This document shows, piece by piece, positions 10,386-19,153 of a stretch of 64,000 bases of DNA. A program made the translations under genes and the position numbers. This DNA is from Emiliania huxleyi CCMP1516 (lineage: Eukaryota; Haptophyta; Isochrysidales; Noelaerhabdaceae): the NCBI RefSeq assembly GCF_000372725.1, contig NW_005199770.1, positions 2,025,048 through 2,089,047 on the forward strand, given 5' to 3'. Position 1 is the stretch's first letter; every line of letters begins with the position of its first letter. A model generated the notes under the pieces. That model made no database searches. It was not told where the DNA came from and saw only the letters and a list, made by a program, of their open reading frames with translations.

Positions 10386-10803
10386 TCATGTGCTCATAGA
10401 GCTGCACATCTCCAGCGCGAAAGCGGCGATGAGCGGCGCCGCGAACAGCCACCTGTAGGCGGTCACCGAGGTGGCGCCAAGTCTCAGCTCACGAGATATG
10501 GGAAGGGCATGGGGTCACGCGGGCCCTGTCTGCAGCAGCAGTGCTAACTAAAACGACAAAATTCCGGATGGACTGGAGAGTGGCGGCACGATCTACGCAC
10601 CGTGTCCTCGAGGCTGCACACGCGTGCTACCTCCACGTTCAGCCGCCACGTGCTCAGGAACATGGAGACGGACGTGCCTGCGATGTCAATCAGCGAGAGC
10701 TGCCCCTGCACGGCCTTCTCGGGCGCGATCGTGTGTACAGCTTGTCGAGGGCCTTCTCGCACGCGCTCGAGCTCGCGGACAACACATGCAAGTTCACAGA
10801 GCC
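10386..10803 (-). CDS. C-terminal exons of an unrecognised membrane protein
   Basis: On the minus strand an exon from about 10803 reads LCELACVVRELERVREGPRQ, then AVQGQLSLIDIAGTSVSMFL, then WRLNVEVARVCSLEDT, up to a GT donor at 10600. A 113-bp intron (about 10488-10600) leads to a second exon reading LRLGATSVTAYRWLFAAPLI AAFALEMCSSMST with TGA at 10386. The join is in frame, and a hydrophobic segment (WLFAAPLIAAFAL) near the end suggests a transmembrane helix. The start lies upstream, probably beyond the neighbouring PhzF gene end, or is lost. No family is recognised. Confidence 0.4.
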
Positions 10804-10883
10804 TTGTTATTGAGAAGAAAATACGTCCTTTCCGTTCCAACCAAGGAACTCAGTCGGTCTCAGTCGGTCCTCTCTCCAGATTC

Positions 10884-13652
10884 TCACCCAGGTAGTGCGG
10901 CCCACGTGCCCGAGGCGACGCGCAGCACGGCCCCGCCGATCTCGACCCTCGCCCCCTCCCGCGCGCTCGACTTGACCTCGATATGCGCGCGGCGCGTCGA
11001 GCCCTGCACGAAGGTGCCCTGGAAGGGCGCCAGGTGGGCGGCGAGCGGCCCAGCCGCGGAGCCCGTCGCCACGTCCTCGATCCAGCGCCCCCCCTCGCTG
11101 CAAAACATGCGTGTGCGCGCGGCGGCCTCGCCCGTGCGCACGTAAAAGTAGAGGGCGAGGCCTGTCCCGAGACGGGCCGAGGTGTTACCCGAGGGTCTCC
11201 GAGATGACCGCGTCAGAAGGTAGAGGGCGAGGGAGGCCGTGTGGCAGGCCACACTGCGCTTGGAACGCCGCGGGGGGTGCGGTCGGGTCGATTGCGATCG
11301 CGTCGAGCGCCGCCTGTCCCGAGAGGACCCGAGAGTACCCGAGAGGACCCGAGAGTACCCGAGAGGACCCGAGAGGACCCGAGAGGACCCGAGAGGCCCC
11401 GAGAGGACCCGAGAGGACCCGAGAGGACCCGAGAGGACCCGAGAGGACCCGAGAGGGGCCGAGAGGAGCCGAGAGGACCCGAGAGGGGCCGAGAGGAGCC
11501 GAGAGGACCCGAGAGGGGCCGAGAGGAGCCGAGAGGACCCGAGAGGAGCCGAGAGGCCCCGAGAGGACCCGAGAGGAGCCGAGAGGAGGCGAGAGGAGCC
11601 GAGAGGAGCCGAGAGGAGCCGAGAGGAGCCGAGAGGAGCCGAGAGGAGCCGAGAGGAGCCGAGAGGACCCGAGAGGGGCCGAGAGGAGCCGAGAGGACCC
11701 GAGAGGGGCCGAGGACCCGAGAGGACCCGAGAGTACCCGAGAGAACCCGAGAGTACCCGAGAGGACCCGAGAGTCTCGCGTCGAGTGCCGCCTCGGAGTC
11801 CAGTGCCACCAGAGCGTACGGCAGTCCGCACGTCCACCCGATAGGGAACTCGCCAAGAGCCGAGAGCGGGCGTCGCGCCGATGCCGCCTGGGGGGGGGGG
11901 GGGGGGGTTTTTTTTTTTCTTTTACATTCTTTTTTTTTTTTTTTTTTNNNNNNNNNNNNNNNNNNNNNNNNNNNNNNNNNNNNNNNNNNNNNNNNNNNNN
12001 NNNNNNNNNNNNNNNNNNNNNNNNNNNNNNNNNNNNNNNNNNNNNNNGGGGGATCTCAATGGGAGAGGAGTGACAGTGGGAAGGTGGGTGCTGCTACAGT
12101 GGAAGGAGGGGAGGGGGTGCTGCTTTGCCTGCAAGCCGGCCACGCTGGATCTCCCCATCTCTCTCCCCATCTCTCGCCATCTCTCCCCCGCCTGCAAGCC
12201 GGCCACGCTGGACGCGCTCGCCGAGCCGAGCCAGTCGCAAGCATCCTGCGACGCAAACCACTGGTGGGCCGCCGCGCCCCGCCGCACGCGGATCGGCCCT
12301 GCTCACGCTTGAGGTGTGTGAAGTGGACGCCGTTCACAGTCGCCGCCGCCGCCACTCGCGGCCCGGCCCTTGTTGGTCATCATCGCGAACTCGCTGGCGT
12401 CGACCCCGCTGCCGACGACCTCACTCAGACCGATGATCGGGTGGCCCGCCTGCGGCACCTGGGCACGGAAAGGTCCGGGAAAGGTCTCAAGCTCTGCGCG
12501 CGCGCGCACACACGAGGTGGTTGGGCGATGGCCTGGAAACCCATGCAGGCAGCAGCTGTCCCGGCAGTCTAGCGTGCACGTGTGACGCACCTCCGCGTCG
12601 GTCGTGAAGATCCGCACCGTGGCCGCGCAGCCGCCCGTCGGGCTGCGGACGAACGCCGACTCTGCAAACCCAATCTCCGCCGCAATCTGCTGCATCGCCT
12701 CCGTCGAGAGCGTGTCGTTGCGGTCCTAGAGGCGGAGTACAGGCCCATATCTCCCCGTATCTCCCCGTATCTCCCCGTATCTCCCCGTATCTCCCCATAT
12801 CTCCCCAGATCTTGAGGCCTCGACGACGAGCAGCTGGTTGCCGCTCATGGGGCGGCCGGTGGTGAAGACGTCGAGGATGTGGAAGGGAAGGCCCTCGGGC
12901 GGTGAGGCGCGCGTCGCTGGTGAAGCTGCTGGTGGCGGTGAAGCTGCTGCTGGCGGTGAAGCACGCGTTGCCGGTGGCTCCAGCTCCGAGGCCGCCGGCT
13001 GAGCCGCCGGCGACGGAAAGTGGCCCTGCCAAACCGCCTTGCAAGCGGTTCGCTCGGCGACCGCGCGCGCGAGCGCCTCCACACGCGGCGCCCTCGTCGG
13101 CAGCCACTCGGCCCGGTACTCCTTGTCGCCGCTGGGCCAGCGGCTAATGACGGCGATGTACAGGTCGACGAGGCAGAAGCCACCGCTCAACAGCCATGGC
13201 GCGCCGGCGATCGCGCGCTCCACGAGGAGCCACCGATCGCGCCACTTGGCCTTTGCGAGCGCCCTCGTCGCATCGGCCGTGCCTGGCGATGCCTCGAAGC
13301 GCTCCGGGTAATCGATCACCTCGATCAGCGGGTAGATCTCCGACGAGATGAAGAGGAGCCACCGCAGCGCCTGGGCCCTCTCGGGCGTGCCGGCCGGTGG
13401 CAGTAGCGCCGCCTCTCGGTGGCGCTCATCGAGCGACAGCAAAATCGCGGCCGACTCGGTGAGCGTCTCGCCCTGCGGCGTCAGCAGCGCTGGCACCTTG
13501 CGCTGCGGGTTGATTGCCGAGAACCACTCTGACCGCTGCGCCGCGCCTTGTATGCTCGTGTCCTCGACGCGGAATGGCACGCCCGCCTCGGAGAGCGCCA
13601 GCTCGATCGCGAGTGAGCCGGACCCGCGACTGCCGTACAGGATGTAGCTCAT
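10884..13652 (-). CDS. GST-PhzF fusion protein (glutathione-S-transferase-like + phenazine-biosynthesis-like isomerase/epimerase)
   Basis: ATG at 13652. Residues 1-80 form a thioredoxin-fold GST N-domain (YGSRGSGSLAIEL, KVPALLTPQG, LTESAAILLSL) and about 100-210 an all-helical GST C-domain. A Pro/Ala linker leads to PhzF: FHILDVFTTGRPMSGNQLLV, then DRNDTLSTEAMQQIAAEIGF, AESAFVR, IFTTDAEV, QAGHPIIG, then past the N gap WTCGLPYALVAL, YFYVR, RMF..GRWIEDVATGSAAGPL and FVQG to a TGA at 10884. These are the PhzF family landmarks in order. Introns split it: 12727-12815 (GC donor, decamer array), about 12460-12585, one across the gap, about 11317-11800 (large minisatellite) and about 11171-11252. Several have exon-copy ends. 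About 100 bases of gap plus flanks hide part of the gene. The fusion rests on an open, in-frame join at about 12890-12960. Confidence 0.7.
11318..11775. repeat. 10-bp minisatellite (GAGAGGACCC / GAGAGGAGCC) in a PhzF intron
   Basis: About 45 tandem copies of a decamer CCCGAGAGGA, changing to GCCGAGAGGA toward the middle. It lies between the PhzF exon pieces WTCGLPYALVALDSE and AALDAIAIDPTAPP, so it is intronic. All frames are open, which explains the long spurious ORFs here. Confidence 0.9.
11890..12055. other. Homopolymer tract and assembly gap
   Basis: G- and T-runs at about 11890-11947 lead into 100 Ns (11948-12047), then a G-run. The gap falls within the GST-PhzF gene, so the middle PhzF exons may be incomplete. 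Confidence 0.95.
12740..12812. repeat. Decamer array (CTCCCCGTAT) in PhzF intron 1
   Basis: Seven copies of CTCCCCGTAT/CTCCCCATAT. Read on the gene's sense strand it is GGGGAGATACG. A related array lies at 35925-36012. Confidence 0.9.
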
Positions 13653-13892
13653 TGCGGAACTCTGCGCTCGAAGCGAAAGTGGTTGCGGCCCCGCGCTCGT
13701 TGGGGGTAACTGAAAGAAATCGCGTTGGGGATTCGCGCCTTACTGTGCTCGAGTTGTTAGGGTGGAAGCAGAAAGAAAGAAAACCGAAAGAAATTTTTTG
13801 TTGCTTCGCGCCCCGGCCAACGTCCACCGGTTGCAATACGCGCAGCGCGTTCATCACCGAGAGAGTACACCGAAGCACCGCTCCCGCTGTCA
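13653..13892. promoter_or_regulatory. Divergent intergenic region between GST-PhzF and PARP-ARM genes
   Basis: 240 bp separate two divergently starting ATGs (13652 minus, 13893 plus), so both promoters must lie here or overlap the genes. The sequence is less GC-rich, with AAAGAAAGAAAACCGAAAGA near 13770-13795. No specific element is claimed. Confidence 0.4.
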
Positions 13893-16277
13893 ATGGCGTA
13901 CCCCGACGAGTGGGGCGCCGGCGGCGGCGACGGCGGCCCGGCCGAGTCGAAGCTCGTCCCGCTCTCGATGCAGAGCAACGAGGCGCTCCTCATCAAGACG
14001 CTGCTGGCGCGGAGCTGCCCGAGCGCAAGGCTGAGCCGCGTGCAGCGCGTGCAGAACAAGATGCTGTGGCGCGCGTACGCCAACTATCGCGACGACCAGC
14101 TCGTCCACACTTGTGCCGGCCGCGACGTCAACGAGATGCTCCTCTTCCACGGCACGGCGGAGCGGGCGGCGGAGGATGTGCTCGCGCATCAGAACGGGCT
14201 CGACCCGCGCTTCTCGAACGGCGGCTTTTACGGCCAGGGCATCTACCTCGCGGAGGACCCGTCGTACCCGATCGGCGGCCGGTACGCGCACCGCATCTCC
14301 GGCTCGGGCGGGAGCCGCGTGCAGCTGCTCATCGTGAAGGCTGCCCTCGGCTCGCAGCAGGAGATGGGGCAGCGCATCAGCGCGGAGACGAAGGCGATGC
14401 GGATGCCGGACGTGCGCGTCGAGGGCCCTCCCCGACTCCTCTACGACAGCGTGCGCGGCGGGCCGCACCGCCCCTTCGTCTCCGGCGGAGGCGAGAACGG
14501 GTGCGACGCCTCCTTCATACACGTGGTGTACGAGTCGCGCCAGATGTACCCGGCGTACGTGATCGAGGTCGAGATGGAGATGGGGGCCGAGGTGGTGGCG
14601 GCCGTGCAGAACAACTCGGCCGAGGGGAGTGCGAGCGCCGGCCCGGCACCCAAGCGGCAGCGCCACGCTGCGCCGAGCGGCGGCGGCGGCGGCGGCAGCG
14701 GCTCTGCTGCTCATGCCCCCGCCGCTGCGCCACCGAGCGACGCGGAGGTGCGGGCGATGGGCGTGGCGGCGGTGGCGGCGGCGCTGCGGGCGCACGGGTC
14801 GGTCAGTCGCGTCGCGCTTGCGGCTTGCGTGCGGTTGGGCCGTCTGTGCAAAGAGGCGCAGATCAGGCAAGCTGCGGCGGACGCGGGCGCGATCGAGGCG
14901 ATCGTAGCGGCGCTGCAGGCGCACCCGCAGGTGGCGGACGTGCAGCAGTTTGGCTGCCGGGCGCTGGTCGACGTGTGTATCGGCACCGACGCCGCAGGGT
15001 TTGCACGCATCCAGCGCGCAGCAGACGCGGGCGGCATCGAGGCGATCGTGGCGGCGCTGCAGGCGCACCCGCAGGTGGCGGACGTGCAGGATTATGGCTG
15101 CTGCGCGCTGGTCAACGTGTGCGCCGGCACCGACGCCGCAGCGTTCGCACGCAAGCAGCGCGCAGCAGACGCGGGCGGCATCGATGCAATCGTGGCGGCG
15201 ATGCAGGCGCAGCCGCAGGTGGCGGACGTGCAGCAGAGTGGCTGCATGGCGCTGGCCAACGTGTGCTACGGCACCGACGCCGCAGCGCTCGCACGTAAGC
15301 AGCGCGCAGCAAACGTGGGCGGCATCGAGGTGGTTGTGGCAGCGATGCAGGCTCACCCCTGGGTGGCGGACGTGCAAGAGTATGGCTGCTGCGCGCTGGG
15401 CTACGTGTGCTCCGGCAGCGACGCCGCAGCGCTCGCACGCAAGCAGCGCGCAGCACACGCGGGCATCATCGAGGTGGTTGTGGCGGCGATGCTGGCTCAC
15501 CCGCAGGTGGCGGACGTGCAGGATTATGGCTGCCGGGCGATGGCCAGCGTGTGCGCCGGCTCTGACGCCGCATCGTTCACACGCATCCAGCGCGCAGCAG
15601 ACGCGGGCGGCATCGAGGTGGCTGTGGCGGCGCTGCAGGCTCACCCGCGGGTGGCGAGCGTGCAGCAGAATGGCTGCTTGGCGATGGGCAACGTGTGCGC
15701 TGGCACCGACGCCGCATCGCTCGCACGCAAGCAGCGCGCAGCAGACGCGGGCGCGATCGAGGCGATCGTGGCGGCGGTGCAGGCTCACCCGCAGGTGGCG
15801 GACGTGCAGGACTTTGGCTGCTGGGCGTTGGGCAACGTGTGTTTCGGCACCGACGCCGCAGCGTTCGCACGCAAGCAGCGCGCAACAGACGCGGGCGCGA
15901 TCGAGGCGGTTGTGGCAGCGATGCAGGCCCATCCGCGGGTGGCGGACGTGCAAGAGTTTGGCTGTTGTGTGGTGGGCCAAGTGTGCGCCGGCACCGACGC
16001 CGCAGCGCTCGCACGCAAGCAGCGCGCAGCAGACGCGGGCGGCATCGAGTTGTTTGTGGCGGCGATGCTGGCTCACCCGCAGGTGGCGGACGTGCAGGAT
16101 TATGGCTGCCGGGCACTGGCCTACGTGTGCTTTGGCAGCGACGCCGCAGCGCGGGCGCGGAGGCAGCGAGCTAGGATTGCGGGCGCGACCGACGCGGTGA
16201 GGGCAGTTCTGCAGGCGCACCCGCACGACGCGAATGTCCAGCGGCGTGCACAGCGCTTGCGCGATCTGCTTGTCTGA
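13893..16277 (+). CDS. PARP-type ADP-ribosyltransferase fused to armadillo-like repeats
   Basis: 794 residues in one exon. Residues about 30-230 are a PARP catalytic domain: LLFHGT (His86), FSNGGFYGQGIYLAEDPSY (Tyr118), and a late strand MYPAYVIEVE. The third triad position, Glu in chain-forming PARPs (YPEYLI in tankyrases), is Ala221 here, so mono-ADP-ribosylation or loss of activity is more likely than polymer synthesis. A Ser/Gly linker (about 255-285) leads to nine near-identical 48-residue armadillo-like helical repeats (GGIEAIVAALQAHPQVADVQ, then GCCALVNVCAGTDAAAFARK QRAADA) plus a degenerate tenth. At DNA level these are a 144-bp tandem array, suggesting recent expansion. The repeats probably give a protein-binding scaffold. 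Start and TGA stop (16275) are clear. Confidence 0.9.
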   Translation: MAYPDEWGAGGGDGGPAESKLVPLSMQSNEALLIKTLLARSCPSARLSRVQRVQNKMLWRAYANYRDDQLVHTCAGRDVNEMLLFHGTAERAAEDVLAHQNGLDPRFSNGGFYGQGIYLAEDPSYPIGGRYAHRISGSGGSRVQLLIVKAALGSQQEMGQRISAETKAMRMPDVRVEGPPRLLYDSVRGGPHRPFVSGGGENGCDASFIHVVYESRQMYPAYVIEVEMEMGAEVVAAVQNNSAEGSASAGPAPKRQRHAAPSGGGGGGSGSAAHAPAAAPPSDAEVRAMGVAAVAAALRAHGSVSRVALAACVRLGRLCKEAQIRQAAADAGAIEAIVAALQAHPQVADVQQFGCRALVDVCIGTDAAGFARIQRAADAGGIEAIVAALQAHPQVADVQDYGCCALVNVCAGTDAAAFARKQRAADAGGIDAIVAAMQAQPQVADVQQSGCMALANVCYGTDAAALARKQRAANVGGIEVVVAAMQAHPWVADVQEYGCCALGYVCSGSDAAALARKQRAAHAGIIEVVVAAMLAHPQVADVQDYGCRAMASVCAGSDAASFTRIQRAADAGGIEVAVAALQAHPRVASVQQNGCLAMGNVCAGTDAASLARKQRAADAGAIEAIVAAVQAHPQVADVQDFGCWALGNVCFGTDAAAFARKQRATDAGAIEAVVAAMQAHPRVADVQEFGCCVVGQVCAGTDAAALARKQRAADAGGIELFVAAMLAHPQVADVQDYGCRALAYVCFGSDAAARARRQRARIAGATDAVRAVLQAHPHDANVQRRAQRLRDLLV

Positions 16278-16860
16278 GGTGGGGGGCGAGGGTGGCGTCT
16301 AATCAACGAGCAGCCGGCCGTGGGAGAAGGTCCGTCGACAGGTCTCCAATGACCATGCAGTCCGCGCCGTTGTCTGTGTCTCTCCTCTGCCGCGAGGAGA
16401 CACAAGAGCCGTGCGACTCTACCGACCGGATAATCTGAGTTGTCTGTGCAGGCACACAGGCACACGAGTTACACAGCAGTTGCGAGACTGTGACTTGTGT
16501 GGTGTGTGGTATGTGTGGTGTGTGAGCTTGCGTGCTGTGCGACCTGTGATATCCGAAGAGCGAAGCTGCGTGCGTTGCTGTTGGGCCGTGTCTCATAAAC
16601 GTGTGCGTGTGCAGTGGTGGCACCTGGTCGACGTACGACGAGGTGCCGCGTGCGCGACCACACAGCTCACAGGTGCCCAGGTGCAGGTCCGAGCAGGAGC
16701 ACCGAGCGACCGAGGAGCGAGGTCGTCCTGTGTCGACGCTCGCGCGCGCGAGAGCGGCCGCGGATAAACGCGGCTAGCCGCTAGCGCCAGGCGAACTGCG
16801 TGTCGTTTACCTTTTACATTAACTCCGCTTTATCCTTTAAACACGACAATTCTCTCTCAC
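16278..16860. other. Intergenic; contains one copy of a dispersed 50-bp repeat
   Basis: No gene seen. 16784-16834 (GCGCCAGGCGAACTGCGTGT ... TTACATTAACTCCGCTTTAT CC) is repeated in the same orientation at 21886-21934. A TG-rich patch lies at about 16490-16530. Confidence 0.6.
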
Positions 16861-16956
16861 GATGCCAATCATCCGGCCCGCTGGGTGCGCTTCTTAGCTC
16901 CCCGGCCCTGGATGTGCGGTTGATGACTGCACTCCTCAAGTGCTCCAAAAGTGCTC
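16861..16956 (-). repeat. Dispersed repeat, copy 2 (inverted partner of 1918-2008)
   Basis: Reverse complement of the 1918-2008 segment with a few substitutions. It is followed at 16957-16978 by the AGCAGACAGGCTCGACAC motif that also occurs at 33483 and 46805. Confidence 0.8.
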
Positions 16957-16984
16957 TCAGTCAGCAGACAGGCTCGACACATTT

Positions 16985-18009
16985 TACAATCCTCTCTCGC
17001 ACAACACTGGGTCGAGAGAGATCGCCAGTGGAATAGGGAGTCCACCGTGCTGCGAGCCTGTCGCTGTCCCTTGTCAGGAGCAGGAGAACTAGGAGAGCGC
17101 AACCAGTCGAGGAGGCCCGCGCCTGCCCCCGTGCCGCCGGGTGCAACCTGTCCTATACGAGAGAGGAATCCCTGGGACCCTGTCGTGTGGGTGAACCCTG
17201 CCCAGCCCCCCTCCGTGTCGCGATGCGCTCCCCGCTCCCCTTCCCCTGTGTCCCCGGGTGCACCCGAGCCCACCCGAGAGGTGTCCCCAAGGGTCTGGGG
17301 CCGTTTTGCTAAAAATCGAGCAAAGTCAGCTCCGCCTGTCTTGCCCCGCAACTCATGGACCCTCGATGCCTCAGTCCACGTCATCCATCCGTCGCCCTTC
17401 TCGTTTGTCACGTCGCTCCACCATACCAATCCGACCTCCGCGAGCCTCTTCTTGTATGTGCACCGTCGGGCGCCTCGCCTCCACATGGTCATGCTGTCTT
17501 CCCATAGTCGTGGGCCCCGCACTGTTTCCTGTTGGCCAGTCATCTCCCACAGGTCATCATCGAGGCCGTCTTTCATCTGCATCGACGTCCTCATGCCTCG
17601 TAGTCCTGCCCGATTCCGCTGTAGGTAGTATGCCTCCATCAGGTTTCCTTCATTTAGTTGCTCGTCGGGTATGAATGTCGTGTCCCATTCGAGTGGGTGT
17701 TTGCCGCGGCACCCCAGTCTCCATGCCGTCCTCGCCAGCGCATATCTCGCGACCATCCCCGCGGGTCGTCCCTCTGGTGCCGAGAGCATGTTGTCGATCG
17801 TGCTCATACATCCAGCTCGCCGTGGCTACCTGATACGTGTGCATGCTCCCTTCACCACCATCTTCCTCCGCCGCGTATAGGTGTGCCTTCGGGTATGCTG
17901 TTCCTGCTCCCTGTCGCTCTATCGCGTCTCGCCTCGCAACTTCGATGGCGTCGCAGTCCTCCATCGTCATGACGGTCCCTCTTGCAGCCGCTCCGACCAC
18001 CCCTTCCAT
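16985..18009 (-). mobile_element. Retroelement-like ORF relic, frameshifted
   Basis: Two overlapping minus-strand frames (about 18009-17770 and 17807-16985) read as one protein with a frame change near 17790. Pieces include KAHLYAAEEDG, HTYQVATASWMYEHDRQHAL, then LARTAWRLGCRGKHPLEWDT, NLMEAYYLQRNRAGLRGMR and YKKRLAEVGLVWWSDVTNEK GDGWMTW. The Trp-rich short segments and W-x-D-V..G..M-T-W pattern recall the C-terminal part of non-LTR-type polyproteins. No reverse transcriptase, endonuclease or integrase motif was found, so the class is uncertain. It ends in the dispersed repeat at 16861-16978. Confidence 0.3.
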
Positions 18010-18027
18010 CGTGAGCGGTTACGGGTG

Positions 18028-18126
18028 CGGACGAGCGAATGAGAGGTCCCTTTCAGTGAGAGATAGGCAGCCCTAGTCTCTAATAACACATCTTCCACAG
18101 ATAACGACCTCTCATTCGCTCGTCCG
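18028..18126. repeat. Inverted repeat with 20-bp perfect arms
   Basis: CGGACGAGCGAATGAGAGGT at 18028-18047 is perfectly complementary to 18107-18126, with a 59-nt centre that is itself partly self-complementary (GATAGG / CCTAGTC). It could be a terminal inverted repeat of a small non-autonomous element. Confidence 0.85.
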
Positions 18127-19153
18127 CGCCCGCCACTGCTAGTCGGGGCACTCCCGGCGTGCGGCCCGGTCCCGGTCGTCACTCCGGTTGCTCGTGTTCA
18201 CACCGTCAGAACTCAGCTCCGCAAGGATTCAGTGTCTGAGAGTTGGGCATGTTACACAACTTTTGTAGTAGCGCACAATGGCACCCTTGCATCAAGTGCA
18301 TCACTTCATTAATACGCCGTAATACCGACCCCCGTTTTCGGCCGCCGCGGCCGGAGAGCACCCCCGTCGCCCCCGGGGCCCGTCGACACCTCCCAGGTGC
18401 CGCCCTCGCCGCCTCCCTCGCCACCGCCACCCACCGACCCACCGCCGCCACCGCCGCTACCGCCGCCACCTCCACCGCCGGCGCCACCGCCGCCACCGCC
18501 GCCACCGCCGCCATCGCCGCCACCGCCGCCACCGCCACCAATCAATGAGTCCCTCATACAATGCTGTCAGGTCCTTGACGGCTCCGTGCAGCTCACCTGA
18601 CCCGCCTCCTCGGCCGCCTTCGCCTGCCTTCGCCCGCACTTGTCCAGCGTCCACCCATACCGCGTTGGTGTCCAGTCCGACGCGAGCCTGACTGTTCTTC
18701 GCCTTCCTACATACATTCAACAACAACATGTACATGTACATGTCCCTGCTGTGCTGTTGCTGCGGCGGCGGCGGTGGTTTCCTTCTGCTTCGGCTGCGGT
18801 TCCGGCAGAGGGAATGGGTGTGTACTTTCGGTGGCCGCGAAGGGACGCGCTGCCAGTGGGGCCCTGAGCCCCCGCCCGCACCCTGCACCCACCGCACTGG
18901 TCCCATGTTCTCCTTCTCGCGGACAGGCACGACGAGATATACGTCGCGTCGCCGTCGCCGGTCTGGACGGTGGTCGGTGCGCGTGTCTCCCCGCGCGTAC
19001 ACGCCACTCCGCATCGTTGTGCATACTGACGCCTCCTCCACCGAAAGTATCTCGTGTTTTTTTGTATTTTGACAGTTATCATTTTGAGGTCGAAAGGATC
19101 GCGCCGACTCGGGCAGCGCTCTAGACGCCTCAGACTCAATAGATTCAAGGTAC
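18127..19153. other. (CCG)n tract and an ambiguous minus-strand frame
   Basis: 18395-18540 is CCGCCA/CCGCCG low complexity. A minus-strand frame (19176-18457) contains plausible peptide (RDVYLVVPVREKENMGPVRW; NSQARVGLDTNAVWVDAGQ; ELHGAVKDLTALYEGLIDW) but ends in the low-complexity tract. It may belong to the same relic as 16985-18009. No family is recognised. Confidence 0.4.

Noticed and set aside
11111-12572. Several 200-440-residue frames through the GAGAGGACCC array on both strands
   Set aside because: Stop-free decamer array plus N-gap translation. The real coding signal is the interrupted PhzF on the minus strand.
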